The notes: generated by a model not told the origin, from the sequence alone. A DNA stretch of 64,000 nt from Paraconiothyrium sp. Pb-2020 (GCA_022419385.1 JAJUBI010000006.1:3100001-3164000), one strand, 5' to 3'. Counted from the first letter of the stretch, positions 54,801-64,000 are shown. Numbers and translations: made by a program.

Positions 54801-55202
54801 AATCTCACTTGGAACGAACTTATCCAGCACCTCGCAACCCGCGACCGCGTCGTCGATGCCTTCTCCGCCAGCGAAATATACCTCATGCCGCAGTTTCCTG
54901 GTTGGGCAGCTCTTTCCCCTGTCTACATCCGGCACTTCCGGCCTGGTTACTCGCTGATGGAATTGCGACACTACGACCTAAAGAGAACGAGCGTGTTGCC
55001 ACGATATAAGACATTGGTCGTACTGGCAGCTGCGTTCGCCCGAGTTAGAAGAGAGGAGGCGAACGGCGTGGGGTTCAATCCCGATATGGGCGGTTGGGTG
55101 AGAGAAGTTCTTGAGCAGATTGCTCCAGAAACAGTCAGGGCTATCGAGACGATGCCCAGAACAGGAGATGATTTGCAGAGAATGTACTTGTCCGAGTTGT
55201 AA
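51834..55202 (+). CDS. Mitochondrial pentatricopeptide-repeat protein (CYA-5-like), 1122 aa
   Basis: Large organellar RNA-binding PPR protein, intronless. The ATG at 51834 starts MLERASTCLESGGRQLLRAP, then SSLRTRRMLHSPF, an Arg-rich presequence with few acids. Tandem PPR units are visible in the middle: VPDTACWNALLLAFTRADDL, KPDKWTFGPMLDLCAARGDV, ITHVWNMLITHHALAGRLSD and PLDSWTYGALMRSLVEAKQT, each with the two-helix pattern and W/Y-hydrophobic spacing. Flanking helical regions (LLNILDYLGEADLSRTASRT) and a C-terminal conserved stretch (GFIIDNLTWNELIQHLATRD) fit Neurospora cya-5-type proteins, which stabilise or translate COX1 mRNA. Orthology to cya-5 is likely by length and architecture but not proven by eye. 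It is divergent from SRP68. Confidence 0.88.
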   Translation: MLERASTCLESGGRQLLRAPNSSLRTRRMLHSPFWHHGTSDLALPAWWAASTSSGHTIGDVDDSGRSRSTARSSDGPLLEFLYPAKTLAFIRRLSKYGADVAESRRRGMLCGGIRQYSTSQWQSSSEEPVDDLEAIQAKEEMRELLLRSTPDEALRKLLWSGEPGRQELAWLLYCALVEPKPSVDFLLNILDYLGEADLSRTASRTLQVFDRIPVESRRASSYRTAVNAYVALKMIGPAIQLLEESSERFDPTYTGIDAVLKKTIEDDQWDLSIRVFKAFLKSADRKHVKVDGWKGYGQRHVDNWGPIFGQAEHVLEPVEHLRNFLSHVDQFHHELHSTEENKRALHLFVHGYVPGVMWKVVNTPEPDEDYIYNFFTGLFKDLHGLNLPIWALYEFIIPTFLDMPRYQRYTNERKIFLDLYMTWRQQHLDGHCRAPSRSLINKVIIQHGRHLSYDRVDAMVEDLRAFHSSQPFNVAVLYTLIRFYARGGSTDRVHEFFEILRTQFASAVDLRILVALPYAYARRIDVPGAIQQFRRITDEFSLVPDTACWNALLLAFTRADDLDGALECFNNCLDSGAKPDKWTFGPMLDLCAARGDVEAFEALFSRAKQLNIPVETDRRARSGYVQAFLNAGDPDGAEQIAVGILNSWKAGTLGDVEITHVWNMLITHHALAGRLSDSRRLYQEMVANNIPLDSWTYGALMRSLVEAKQTNAAFKILRVTMPKENVRAYAFHYALCISGYLRENQPVRAKAVYNRMKNVRINHTPSLRQMELLYTGTKDLLELRAKNQMDKRARLVRVEEELRQSLMSDYGHEIANDEPTLKRYIDAPELSNIPQSYFAVLIMLYTARGALDIAKELFEKASKAPLDEQNYSAPIALLTAIMETHYKAGEYADVEQCWELAHKEASRLVKTFNQVMNPSPPTPEFDSITDPSVMTRFNSARIAMNRRQILFRASRFYIRSLLAQDVPETLQQAQRTVNNLLSSGFIIDNLTWNELIQHLATRDRVVDAFSASEIYLMPQFPGWAALSPVYIRHFRPGYSLMELRHYDLKRTSVLPRYKTLVVLAAAFARVRREEANGVGFNPDMGGWVREVLEQIAPETVRAIETMPRTGDDLQRMYLSEL

Positions 55203-55531
55203 GATATGTACGATGAAGAAAAGACGCGTAACGTACGACTGTTGTAATCGTGTATGTATATAAGAAATTCTGTACTGGACATGCATAGTTTGAGGTATAC
55301 ATAAATATATGGAGACAAGTCCAATTTCCGAAACGTATCTCTACTTCGTGTTTTTTAACTTGTTGTTCCAGCGATGACGCGATGAAATAGCTAGAATTGA
55401 GATTGAAGCGGACATACGATGCAATTTTCTCTGACTTCGTGCACCGGTGTAATGGAAGTATGCTCTGTTGCTGCCAGCAATACCTTACCGGCTTCGTGAA
55501 TCTACAGCGGTTTCGTGAGAGCCACCGCTCT
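55203..55531. other. Convergent spacer between PPR and HET genes
   Basis: An AT-rich 0.33 kb spacer with TATATAAG and ATAAATATATGG near 55257-55310, consistent with fungal 3'-end signals for both converging genes. No gene is present. Confidence 0.45.
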
Positions 55532-57925
55532 TCAAATAATCTTAAAATCCATATCCTCGTATCGCGTCTCTTGCATAGCTTCTCCATCCATCTTGCCATG
55601 TATGAAAGATTCACCCACCAGCTCATACGTTCTCTTTGTAGAATCAACCGGTCGCAGGACCACAGGAACACTGCAACCGTACAAGATAGCAATGATGTCA
55701 TCCTCCATTGCTTTAGGCGGTCCTAGCCCAACGAGGTTCTCTGCCATCTCTGGCTGCGAATGTGATGATTTGTGTAATGACTCTGCCTGGATGATGGATC
55801 GATTCCATGTTACCACGAGAACACGCTCGAGATAATCTTTGACAATGCTTGGGTCCTTCTTATCCACAGCCTTGGACAATTGTTTGTCGACGTTGAGATG
55901 TCCATTGACTGTTTGATTCACCAAACAATTGAGACAGGCTCTATGGTAGTATGTCGGGGCGTAATCACCCTTTGGCCCCCGATCCGCGACAAGAGTTCGC
56001 CATAGCTTATCTGGGACCTCGTCGATTGCTGTAAGATTAGAATGCTCTTCTGTCCAACCCAGGTACGCAAGACAAGACTGTGGAATGACTCCATCCGGTA
56101 TTGATATCGTCGGAGCATTTATTCGCCCAATTTTTCGACCACGTGCAGTTAAAGACGTGTCTTGCGGGATTGGCGTCTTGGGTGCGAGAGAAGACGGCGT
56201 TCCTTTTCTTGGCTTTCGCCCTGTTACGTATTCACCAAACGTCACTTCTGGTGGCTTCCGGCCGCAGGCGGCGTAGATGTTTTTGCCAGGAAGGCCAACG
56301 AAACTTTCGCCAGCTCGCCGTCCCCTATACTGATCTGCACCTCGTCCAAACGCGGCCTTGTCTACAGTGTTGATCCATGACGGGAGGCTCTCGATAAGGT
56401 ATGGTGTAATTGGACCTGCTTCTTTCCGCTCTGGTAACGCCCAGTGGCGACAAATGATATCTAGAGAACCTGACGTCTTTATAGTCCATTTGACAAATTT
56501 TTGATACACCTCAAAGAGATCTTGGCTATAGTCCGTTTCAGGCATTGGGTGTTCGACATGGCTGCGACGGCCGTCAAATCCATAGCCCTCCCGCGAAATG
56601 TTTCGAAGGGCATGGATGGTGTCACGCGGATCCGCCGTATCGAATCCAGCAAGCTGAGACACTAGCATCTCTAGAGACTTGGTCGATTGAAAGGTGCCAT
56701 CATCATTTGTACGAAACACATTACTCGAGAGATCGACAAGTAGTTGAGCACCAAGAAATTCGAGTTCCGAGATAGGTTTTCCGTGAGGGTCGTGATTCCT
56801 CATTCTGTATTTAAGCTCGTCAAAGTATCGATAGAATATACCGATGGCATCCCGAAAATCATTCCAATGGGCGTGTTTTTCTCCACAGTGTACGGATGCT
56901 TGCCGCGCTAATGCAAGCTCTTGTATAACCCAACGGCGTGTGAACCAGCTCCATTCCAGCAGCCTGTATAGGCAGATCCATTGGGGGATAAATTTGGCTT
57001 TTGAGAGAAGTTCCGGAAGGGCCTCTTCGTCTATGACTTTTTTGATGAAATCCATGGCTCGGTGCGACTCAACGTCACCTAGTCCTAACCAAATACATAC
57101 TCTTTCGGCTTTGTGATAGATGAGTCCCATCTTCCTTACTTGCTTCGTCTTTTCGACCTCGTCGTTCTGGTTGATGCACAGAGCATCTACCCATAGCGGC
57201 GTTGGATTTTCAGGGTGTCTCAGATTTCTAAGCGCTTCATAGAGATTCTCGCGTATGTAGTGTTTCCGTGCCTTTATGTCTTCTTTTTTGTTTCCCCTTC
57301 TCGTGGATGTTTTCAGTAAAAAGTCTACAGTTTCGACTATGTTGTTGATCGGCTTCGATGACCATTTATCCACAAAGATGACTTTGTCCGCTTCGCCTTC
57401 ACCCCAGTGGTAGGAAAGGGCCTCGTATTGGTATTCGACTCCGAGATCTCTATCTGCAATCGGCATTAAAGTAACGTTGATTTCGTCATGCGGGTCGCCC
57501 GGTCTGATGACGAGCAACCTGACCTGATCGTCCGCGATTGGCATATGGATCTGACTATTGATGGCTTCAAGAATTCTGTCCCTCCAGCTGATTGTCTTCT
57601 TGTCATTCCCAACTGGTACGCGCATGATTTTATTCCTGTTTTGAACAGCTGTCGGTCCGTCTCGCTGTGGCACAGCCAATCGCGGTGGCCCAGAAGATCC
57701 CGGATCCTCCTCGCTGTTTCCAGATCGCATGATCTTCTTCGCTTGCTTTTCCAAAGGGGCTCCAGGACGTTTCGGCGCTCTTCCCGCTATTTCGGGCATA
57801 GCCGTGCCCGAGGATGCTTCATACGAGACGGGTAACGTATCTTGCGCACCCGCAGAGGCTTGTGACTCGGATTCCGACAAGCTGGCCTGGCCATTGTCTG
57901 TGTGGGTTGGGGGTGAGGAGGACAT
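55532..57925 (-). CDS. HET-domain (heterokaryon incompatibility) protein, 797 aa
   Basis: Cell-death-associated recognition protein. The intronless frame contains a complete HET domain: YEALSYHWGEGEADKVIFVD (about residue 167), then PLWVDALCINQNDEVEKTKQ (about 243), MGLIYHKAERVCIWLGLGD and RRWVIQELALARQASVHCG. The C-terminal half is family-typical but has no named domain. Residues 1-110 are Ser/Pro/Lys-rich and disordered. The frame extends to another ATG at 58105 (857 aa), but a TATATATA at 58005-58012 lies about 80 nt before 57925 and inside the extra N-terminus, so I favour 57925. It faces away from the NACHT-ankyrin gene at 59728, with only a 1.8 kb spacer between them. HET domains act in allorecognition-triggered death; the target is unknown. 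Confidence 0.9.
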   Translation of the reverse strand: MSSSPPTHTDNGQASLSESESQASAGAQDTLPVSYEASSGTAMPEIAGRAPKRPGAPLEKQAKKIMRSGNSEEDPGSSGPPRLAVPQRDGPTAVQNRNKIMRVPVGNDKKTISWRDRILEAINSQIHMPIADDQVRLLVIRPGDPHDEINVTLMPIADRDLGVEYQYEALSYHWGEGEADKVIFVDKWSSKPINNIVETVDFLLKTSTRRGNKKEDIKARKHYIRENLYEALRNLRHPENPTPLWVDALCINQNDEVEKTKQVRKMGLIYHKAERVCIWLGLGDVESHRAMDFIKKVIDEEALPELLSKAKFIPQWICLYRLLEWSWFTRRWVIQELALARQASVHCGEKHAHWNDFRDAIGIFYRYFDELKYRMRNHDPHGKPISELEFLGAQLLVDLSSNVFRTNDDGTFQSTKSLEMLVSQLAGFDTADPRDTIHALRNISREGYGFDGRRSHVEHPMPETDYSQDLFEVYQKFVKWTIKTSGSLDIICRHWALPERKEAGPITPYLIESLPSWINTVDKAAFGRGADQYRGRRAGESFVGLPGKNIYAACGRKPPEVTFGEYVTGRKPRKGTPSSLAPKTPIPQDTSLTARGRKIGRINAPTISIPDGVIPQSCLAYLGWTEEHSNLTAIDEVPDKLWRTLVADRGPKGDYAPTYYHRACLNCLVNQTVNGHLNVDKQLSKAVDKKDPSIVKDYLERVLVVTWNRSIIQAESLHKSSHSQPEMAENLVGLGPPKAMEDDIIAILYGCSVPVVLRPVDSTKRTYELVGESFIHGKMDGEAMQETRYEDMDFKII

Positions 57926-58004
57926 TTCTCTGGATCGACAAGTAGAGGAACGTGACCTCGAAGGCTGTCTCTTCTCCGAGGCCAAAGCGGGAGTGCAGGA
58001 TGAG

Positions 58005-58012
58005 TATATATA
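58005..58012 (-). promoter_or_regulatory. TATA box of the HET-domain gene
   Basis: The octamer TATATATA reads on both strands and lies about 80 nt upstream of ATG 57925. Its position is the main reason to prefer that start over the upstream in-frame ATG at 58105. Confidence 0.5.
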
Positions 58013-58105
58013 CGTACACTGTGCTTGGTGAGGCTGAAGATCGGATTCCCTCTTGAGGAAGATAGCCCGCTCATGCTGTGCGCCACCAGGGAGACAGGCT
58101 TGCAT

Positions 58106-59727
58106 TCATCCATGTTGTGTTGACCTGGACCACCTTGTTGCAAATGCCAAGTGGAGACATCCTTGTGTGCGCAACGGCTACATCAGACCTTGGGCCCCGC
58201 TGGAAGTCCGGTGCATCGGAGTACTTCCCATTGTACCTCCCATGCGTTCTACCACAGATTCTGTACGATTCCCATAACGTCTAAGTGCAACTAAGACCGG
58301 CGAAAGCTGCGAGACCGCGCCTCTGTGAACAACCAGCTTTTCCCAGGTTCGCTTCGGTTTCGGTTTCGGATAACTCAGCCGCCACTGCACTGATCATAGG
58401 TACAGTCGGTCTTTGTTGACCTATCAATCCGTAAATTTCCTGGCAAATCCCGGGCTATCGTGCTCGTGTTCAGTGTAGCTTGACCAAAGCGTCCCGTTGC
58501 ATGATCCGAGATGGTTCGGTAAGCTGCATGGGCAGAACTATGCCGCCACAATGTAAAGACTCGAGTTCGCACATGGATCCTAGCTTTACGAGATCGAACG
58601 CTGTGGGCTTTCCGTGGTTTATGCGCCATTGGATCATTGCCAGGAAACATCCTACGCGTAATTACCCAACAATCCGTGCGATCCAATCGGCAACGAGAGC
58701 TGAGAAAGCCTCCAAGTATGGTGGAGGGTGACCGGCCGCAAATGTTGTTCTTCGAAGCCCTGCGAGTGGTCTCATAAGCGAGTGGCCTTGTAAGTTGCAG
58801 AAGCACGGCTTCGTCCTTCTCGCTAGGGTAAGCGAGTGTTTGCATTGCAGGCTGCAAAGTGATCACAGGACTTTTGGTTCGAACCCCTCAGCAGGTTGCG
58901 GCGAAGCAGCGAGCAGCACTTACGCTTCGCATCTCAAAAACACTTCCTGCTTTCGTAACGCCACTCTTGATCCACTTTGAAAACTACGTCTCTATTATAC
59001 CATGATTAGTAGCTCTTGCGTAAATTGGGTACATCAGTGCTGAGGCCTAGGCTGTGGAGAATGCGTGGAATCATGATGGACTCGAGAGCGCCTAGATAAG
59101 GTGCGGTCGATGGGTGTTCGGATGCCCCACATGCATGCATCTTTTTGCGCACAGATCATGCGTCCGCAGCTCAGCCCAGCCTTGCCAGGTGGCAGGTGGC
59201 AGGTGGCAGTCTCCCGGCAGCCCACATTTGATCGTCTTTAGTGCCCCGCTCTTATATAACACACTCACTGGGTAGGTTCTCTACGCGTTTGATCTTCAAA
59301 TAGCATATCTTCTAACGTGAGCTTCGATTGCAAGAGGCAGTGTCAAGTTGTGCCCCAGGCAACTTATCACGACGGACTGCTGGCTTTCGAGTGCAGCAGT
59401 GTGAGTATGGAAGTGCCTGTTTTAATGTAGTGCAATCGGACGGTGCAGACATTGTAGTTTATAAGGTGCACAAGGGCCACACCCCACTTTCGTGCCTGAA
59501 TGAGCCTACCGATGCCTTTAAAACCATGTGCAAGGCGTATCCAACGTTCCTTAAGCCTGAAGAATGTTGCACACCTGTCTTACGGCCTGTTAGCCTGTTA
59601 GCCTGCGGCACGTATGCACAGCTCCGCCTCATCTGCGCCGATCGTGTTGTTGCAAGGCTAAATGAGAGCATCATATAAAATGCGCTTCGCAGTACTGGTC
59701 CCAAATTGTAAAACTTTTTTCATTCAA
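58106..59727. promoter_or_regulatory. Divergent promoter region between HET and NACHT-ankyrin genes
   Basis: No gene is supported. CTTATATAAC at 59251-59260 is a TATA-like element about 470 nt before the NACHT ATG. Three tandem GGCAGGT units lie near 59190-59210. A Cys-containing plus frame (59328-59678) has only a TTG start and no signal peptide, so I do not call it. GGTTCGAACCC near 58876 resembles a tRNA B-box, but no stem set supports a tRNA. Confidence 0.4.
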
Positions 59728-62505
59728 ATGGATCCTTTGAGTCTCACAGCGAACTTGATCACTGTGCTTCAGTTGGCAAACTCTATCCTTGCAGTATGCT
59801 ACGAATTCCGCGCTGCTGTCCAGAAAGCACCATGGTCACTGACGCGGGTGCTTGACGAGATTAAAGATCTAAGAAACCTTCTGGAGAATGTTGAGCGTTC
59901 AGTGGAACTGCTGGAAGAAGGTAGCCTTGAAGATTCTAAGCGGTTAAATACTTTCGCAATACTTTGTGAGCCAGAGTCCGGCCCGCTTATTCGCTGTCAG
60001 CAAGAGCTTGCGCTTCTCGAAAAAAAGATCGTATCGGCTTACGGGTCTGGTAAATCATTGTCAAAGATACGAACGTTTGTACAGGTAATGGGGTGGCAAC
60101 TCAAGGACAGCGAAGCAAAGACGTCTCTCGAACGAATCGACCGTTGTAAGAATACTATCGTGCTTGCGATGACTGCCGAAAGCAGTTATGCTGAAGGAAA
60201 TACGAGACATGAACAGGTCGCTGAATCAGAACGTTCAGTCCCTGGGTGCCGATATTTCAGAACTTGTGTCCGATATCAAGAGCAGAGAACATAGTACGCT
60301 TTCACAAGATCGCTATTACCTCTGAGCTTTATTTACATTGAACCAGATGAAGAAGACAAAGCTATCACACAATGGCTTGCCCCTATTGATTGTTTCGACA
60401 ATCACGAGGGGGTAACAAATGCTCACCATACTGGCACCGGTACTTGGTTCCTCCAAACGAAAGCGTTTGAGCGCTGGCGCACTGATGAGAATGCGTTCAT
60501 GTGGCTCAGTGGTTTTTGTGAGTACCAATGTGCAGTACTTTGTGGCATGACTAACAAAACGCAGCTGGTTGCGGGAAGACATTCTTATTGTACGTGAACT
60601 TGCTGAACATGGTTGAGAGATTCATTCGAAGCTGATGGTGGTGAAAGTTCCAATGTCATCATGTCACTGACTAGTGACTCTTTCATCAATACCGATCCAG
60701 AAAATCGCCGACTCGCCTCTTACTTCTATTGCGACTTTCGCGACAAAGATACCCAGAACGCGACGAATGTGCTAGGCTCCCTTGTCGCTCAGCTATGCTC
60801 GCAGATGCGATCTTGTCCCACTGAACTGCAGACCGCGTTCAAAGGAAGCCTGCAAACAAGTGGAACTCGGAAGTCGCCGTCATTCCCTGTGCTACGAGAG
60901 GCCTTGCAGTCTATATCCCGACTCGAGAAAGTCGTTCTGCTAATTGATGCCGTTGACGAATGCGAGAGTCGGCAAGACCTTCTGGATTTCGTGGCTGACC
61001 TACAATATTCCGCGAGACGTATAAGTGTTCTGGTCACAAGCCGTGACGAAGTTGACATCAAGAATACGCTAGCGTCCTTTGAAAGGGTCCAGGTAGAGCA
61101 CTATGTGGAAGATGTTGACCGCGACATCAGATCATACATCGAGTGCCGTTTGAGGTCCGAAACACGACTCAGAAAACTTCAAGCGTCAGTCAAAAGTGAC
61201 ATACAGCAGTCACTCAACTCAAAATCCGCGGGAATGTGAGTTCTTGGTAGCTTGATCTTGACTTAAACTCATCAATGCAGGTTTCGCCTTGTGCAATGCA
61301 CGATAGATGAAATTGCGACGCTGCGAACAATTCGAAGCATTCACGACTCGTTAAAGAATGTACCTCAGGGCCTTAGCGAAATTTACGAAAGCATACTTAC
61401 CAAAGTATCCGAGCCCGATGCACCCATTGTCCGAAAAATCTTGCTCTGGTTGTCGTTCACCGTATTGCCACTAACCCTAGAAGAGCTCCAGAGTGCCATT
61501 GCAATCGAAGAAAATGCAACCGAGCTAGACACTGATCTCTGTCTGGCTAATACCGAAGACATATTGGAGATGTGTGGCAGTTTGATCAACGTCTCCGGCG
61601 AGGGCTATGTGGAGCTCGCCCATCTCTCTGTGAAAGACTACCTTCTGTCCAAAGATATACGGACTGGGCCAGCTTCAAACTTTGCGCTATGCCATGCAAT
61701 GGGAAAGAGTGAGCTCGCTGTTGACTGTTTCACCTATCTATCTTTCCGCGACTTTCAAACAGGACCGAGCGATAGCGCGGATTCATTCGCTCATCGACTG
61801 GCCACGCACCCATTTCTCAGACATGCCTCAACAGCTTGGACCTACTATCTTCGAGGATCTAGTGCTGAGGCCCAGCTGAACGAGAGAATTACGACATTTT
61901 TCTCGACTGAAAACCGTGCAGCGTTCCTCTCTTGGGTCCAGGTGCTCAACGCCGATGCACCTTTCAAGTGGAGTCTCTATCCTCGTCACGCTACTCCTCT
62001 ATACTATGCCGCATCATTTGGCTTACTTCACATTGTTCAACATATCATAAAACAGGGTGTTGCCCTCAATGCACCTGGAAGCCGTTTCGGAGGCACTGCG
62101 CTGCATGGTGCTATCTACCGGTACCATAGTTCCGTCAGTGCTGCTTTGCTCCAGGCTGGCGCAAATCCAAATCAGGCCGATTTTGATCGAATAACGCCTT
62201 TGCATACAGCTTCGGGTCAGGGTCATGTGGAGAGTATGAAGTTATTGTTGGAACACGGCGCTGAGAAAGAAGCTCGAGACCGGGGTGGACAGACGCCATT
62301 AGATTGGGCAATCCGAGCAGGTCAGGAAGATGCTTCGAGAATACTAATGAGTGGAACGGTTTCCATGCAAACAAAACAGAATTCTCTTGCTACTCAGGTC
62401 TGGAAGCCTCGTGCGAGCTATGTACCGAATTGGTACGACAAGCGATCTGGGTTGGACTCCTCAATCGTCCTAGCGGTCACTATAGGCGACAGGCCCAAGA
62501 CGTGA
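59728..62505 (+). CDS. NACHT-ankyrin STAND receptor with fungal Helo-like N-terminus; one-base frameshift in exon 1
   Basis: NLR-like signalling ATPase. Five exons: 59728-60293, 60347-60517, 60565-60589 (25 nt), 60648-61235 and 61281-62505. The N-terminus MDPLSLTANLITVLQLANSI then LAVCYEFRAAV is the fungal STAND N-terminal (Helo-like) domain. Walker A GFSGCGKT is assembled from exons 2 and 3; Walker B is VVLLIDAVDECES in exon 4; the arm region GMFRLVQCTIDEIATLRTIR spans introns. Ankyrin repeats close the protein (ATPLYYAASFGLLHIVQHII, ITPLHTASGQGHVESMKLLL, QTPLDWAIRAGQEDA). Exon 1 has exactly one base too many: near 60186 AMTAESS is followed in another frame by MLKEIRDMNRSLNQNVQSLG. All other joins keep phase, so this is either a recent inactivating insertion or a sequence error. 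Confidence 0.8.
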
Positions 62506-63086
62506 TAATAGCACCAGCTTCGGAAGCACTGGATCAAATAACCAAGTATGCAGTACGACATAGCATGGGAACATTGAAATTGAGGATCCAGTCGATAGCA
62601 ACTGGTAGCCAGACAAGCGGGCCGACGGGAGTAGAGATACCGAGATCAAATAAGCCTACGACAGATGGGTTAGAATAATTGTAATAATCAACCTTCCAAG
62701 GAGAACAGTATCACCACAGTGAGCGAAATATATAGGCCGCGATGCAACTCACACAACAGCACGGAACCAGTCTGTGAGATTCGAGACCATGCACGAAGCA
62801 TAGTACAAGGCTGGAGAAGGTGGAGGGTGGTGCAGTTGTTTTATTCCAGTTTGACTGCTCGGAGCATGACATGTTTCAATTATATTTTCCGGAGTCATGT
62901 ATAGTGAGTCGGGGTATTTGGCCCCTCACGAGAGGATAGAAATCGAATCCACGAACACCCGCTTCTCTCAGGCCCGACCTTAGGTTGAAATGCCCAAGTG
63001 GAAATGCATAATTATATATTCCGGGGGACTATGATTCACGTTTTACGGAATTTGTGTTCAATGATAATCATGTATCGTTTGTATAG
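62506..63086. other. Spacer downstream of the NACHT-ankyrin gene
   Basis: No supported gene in 0.58 kb. The region becomes AT-rich toward 62870-63090. The plus frames at 62304-62678 and 62719 lack signatures. Confidence 0.45.
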
Positions 63087-63665
63087 TCAACTGTCATCAA
63101 TTCCATTGAAGCGGCTGCACAAACTGTACTCGTTCTCTGGCTTAGATATGATAACAGGACCACCTTGCGTGATCTCAGCTTTGCTTATGATCTTTCCTAT
63201 ATCAAGTATATAGCTCCCCATAGCAGTCAGGAAATCATGTTCTGTAGAGCGACGCTGTGCTTTCTGCGCTGAAGTCAACCGGGAGGATGGCCACCTGACC
63301 CCTCGGAAACAATGCAAGGGCCTGGGCGAGCGGCGTCGAAGAACACATCGAGTGTGAGAATTCCCTCAGTGCGTACAGTTCTAGGAGAGATTAGCAACGT
63401 CAGCAGGTGCATTAGCGGTTCGACTGGAGGCCGTTTCAGCTTTTTCTCAAGAGACACAAGATAATCATATATACCCTGGTGCGCCTTCTGAAAGCGCCCA
63501 GTTGATATAGATTGAGACATCGGAAAATCCCAGCGCCTTGAGATTTTGGAAGATACTGGACCATAACCCCGGTAACAGCAGATGCTATGGGTGGTACTCA
63601 GTGATAAGAACATGATCCGCTCGCCACGAACTATAATGGATGAGGGACCCTAAGTGACAATGTCA
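63087..63665 (-). pseudogene. Decayed GH35 beta-galactosidase (5' portion only)
   Basis: Fragments in the right order match fungal GH35: DIVT-stop-GPSSIIVRGERIMFLS (about 63663-63606), EYHP-stop-HLLLPGLW, IFQNLKALGFSDVSIYINWA then LSEGAPG, a plausible 94-nt intron (63474-63381), TVRTEGILTLDVFFDAARPG, SEGSGGHPPG, and finally GKIISKAEITQGGPVI then PENEYS with the acid/base Glu. Lesions: TAG in place of the Trp of DIVTW (63652-63650), a second TAG after EYHP, a one-base loss before EYHP, a shortened segment before RPGP, a frame change at the expected GW near 63265, and no sequence after PENEYS (a TGA follows at 63087). The Trp-to-TAG change is a G-to-A transition as produced by RIP. Clearly non-functional. 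Confidence 0.8.
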
Positions 63666-63710
63666 TGCCACTACGCTGATAGAGAACATCAGTGCCGTTA
63701 TTCACATATT

Positions 63711-64000
63711 CTAGGTAGCCTTGAATGTGAACGTATCCGACACATCGAGAAAAATTTTCCCACTACCACCCTTCCACCTCTCCTTCTTCTCTTCTAGTCC
63801 ACCAGCCAACAACTCTTCCTTGCTCCCTCTTCTCCACTTTGAAAACGCTCCAAGTAAATCCTCACTAGGCTGAGCTTTGTACTCTCTCCCAGATTCAAGG
63901 GCCTCAAGCTCACCTCCCTGGGCAGTCGCTGGATCTTCCTTATCTAGCCAAAATGTCCTCTCATAAGCCACACCGGACTTGAATTCCTCGAAGTAATAAT
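63711..64000 (-). CDS. C-terminal end of an unidentified protein, 5' truncated by window edge
   Basis: The minus-strand frame is open from the right edge to a stop at 63711, about 96 residues. It begins YYFEEFKSGVAYERTFWLDK, is hydrophilic and Glu/Lys/Gly-rich (EELLAGGLEEKKERWKGGSG), and ends KIFLDVSDTFTFKAT. The composition and continuous frame suggest a real C-terminus, but I cannot assign a family. The remainder lies beyond the window. It sits just upstream of the GH35 relic on the same strand. Confidence 0.5.
   Translation of the reverse strand, partial: YYFEEFKSGVAYERTFWLDKEDPATAQGGELEALESGREYKAQPSEDLLGAFSKWRRGSKEELLAGGLEEKKERWKGGSGKIFLDVSDTFTFKAT

Noticed and set aside
58790..58910. 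tRNA gene
   Set aside because: GGTTCGAACCC resembles a B-box, but the T-stem does not pair and no acceptor, D or anticodon stems can be drawn.
59328..59678. Small Cys-rich secreted (effector-like) protein
   Set aside because: The frame has seven or more Cys but starts with TTG, has no upstream ATG or signal peptide within the transcript-size region, and no splice solution was found.
60151..60188. Intron that would repair the NLR frameshift
   Set aside because: A GTAAGA...AAG candidate would be only 37 nt and would delete conserved helix residues; a one-base insertion explains the data better.
63430..63475. TGA after the EGAPG motif as a GH35-inactivating stop
   Set aside because: It lies inside a plausible GT-AG intron (63474-63381) that rejoins EGAPG to TVRTEGIL, so it is not counted as a lesion; other stops and frameshifts are.

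Overview
The window looks like a chromosome segment of a filamentous ascomycete, most likely Dothideomycetes (Pleosporales-like). The basis is 47-170 nt GT-AG introns in most genes, single-copy fungal housekeeping genes (BMS1, FYV7, SRP68, an SDT1-type nucleotidase, a mitochondrial PDK-type kinase, an Atos-domain protein, an AreB-type GATA factor), plant-biomass enzymes (GH115 alpha-glucuronidase, cutinase, a GH35 relic) and fungus-specific recognition proteins (NACHT/STAND, HET). The order-level placement is inference. I see no rRNA, tRNA, CRISPR array or intact transposon.

Left part, 1-19.8 kb, is gene-dense. It holds a truncated alpha/beta-hydrolase-NACHT receptor (-), a PBI2-type I9 proteinase inhibitor (-), BMS1 (+), a mitochondrial dehydrogenase kinase (-), GH115 (+), cutinase (+), a VOC-fold protein (-), an Atos-domain protein (-) and FYV7 (+). 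Several neighbours are divergent pairs sharing 0.35-0.9 kb promoters. Centre, 19.8-39.4 kb: a seven-exon Myb gene, a 4.2 kb gene-poor tract, a basic-secretory-protein metallopeptidase, the SDT1-type nucleotidase, a long disordered protein, a multi-KH RNA-binding protein and a rhodanese.

Right part, 39.4-64 kb, mixes core and accessory content: an ankyrin relic, a divergent pair of C2H2 genes (one fused to ankyrin repeats), a carboxylesterase relic, the GATA factor, SRP68 and a mitochondrial PPR protein sharing one promoter, then a HET-domain gene facing away from a NACHT-ankyrin receptor that carries a one-base frameshift. A decayed GH35 beta-galactosidase and the C-terminal end of an unidentified gene close the window.

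Exon joins were derived by keeping reading phase across GT-AG (twice GC-AG) introns and by family continuity. Many real genes are therefore longer than any single open frame, and two introns are multiples of three and invisible as frame breaks. The themes are ribosome and protein-targeting housekeeping, plant cell-wall and cutin degradation, and self/non-self recognition (two NACHT genes plus a HET gene).
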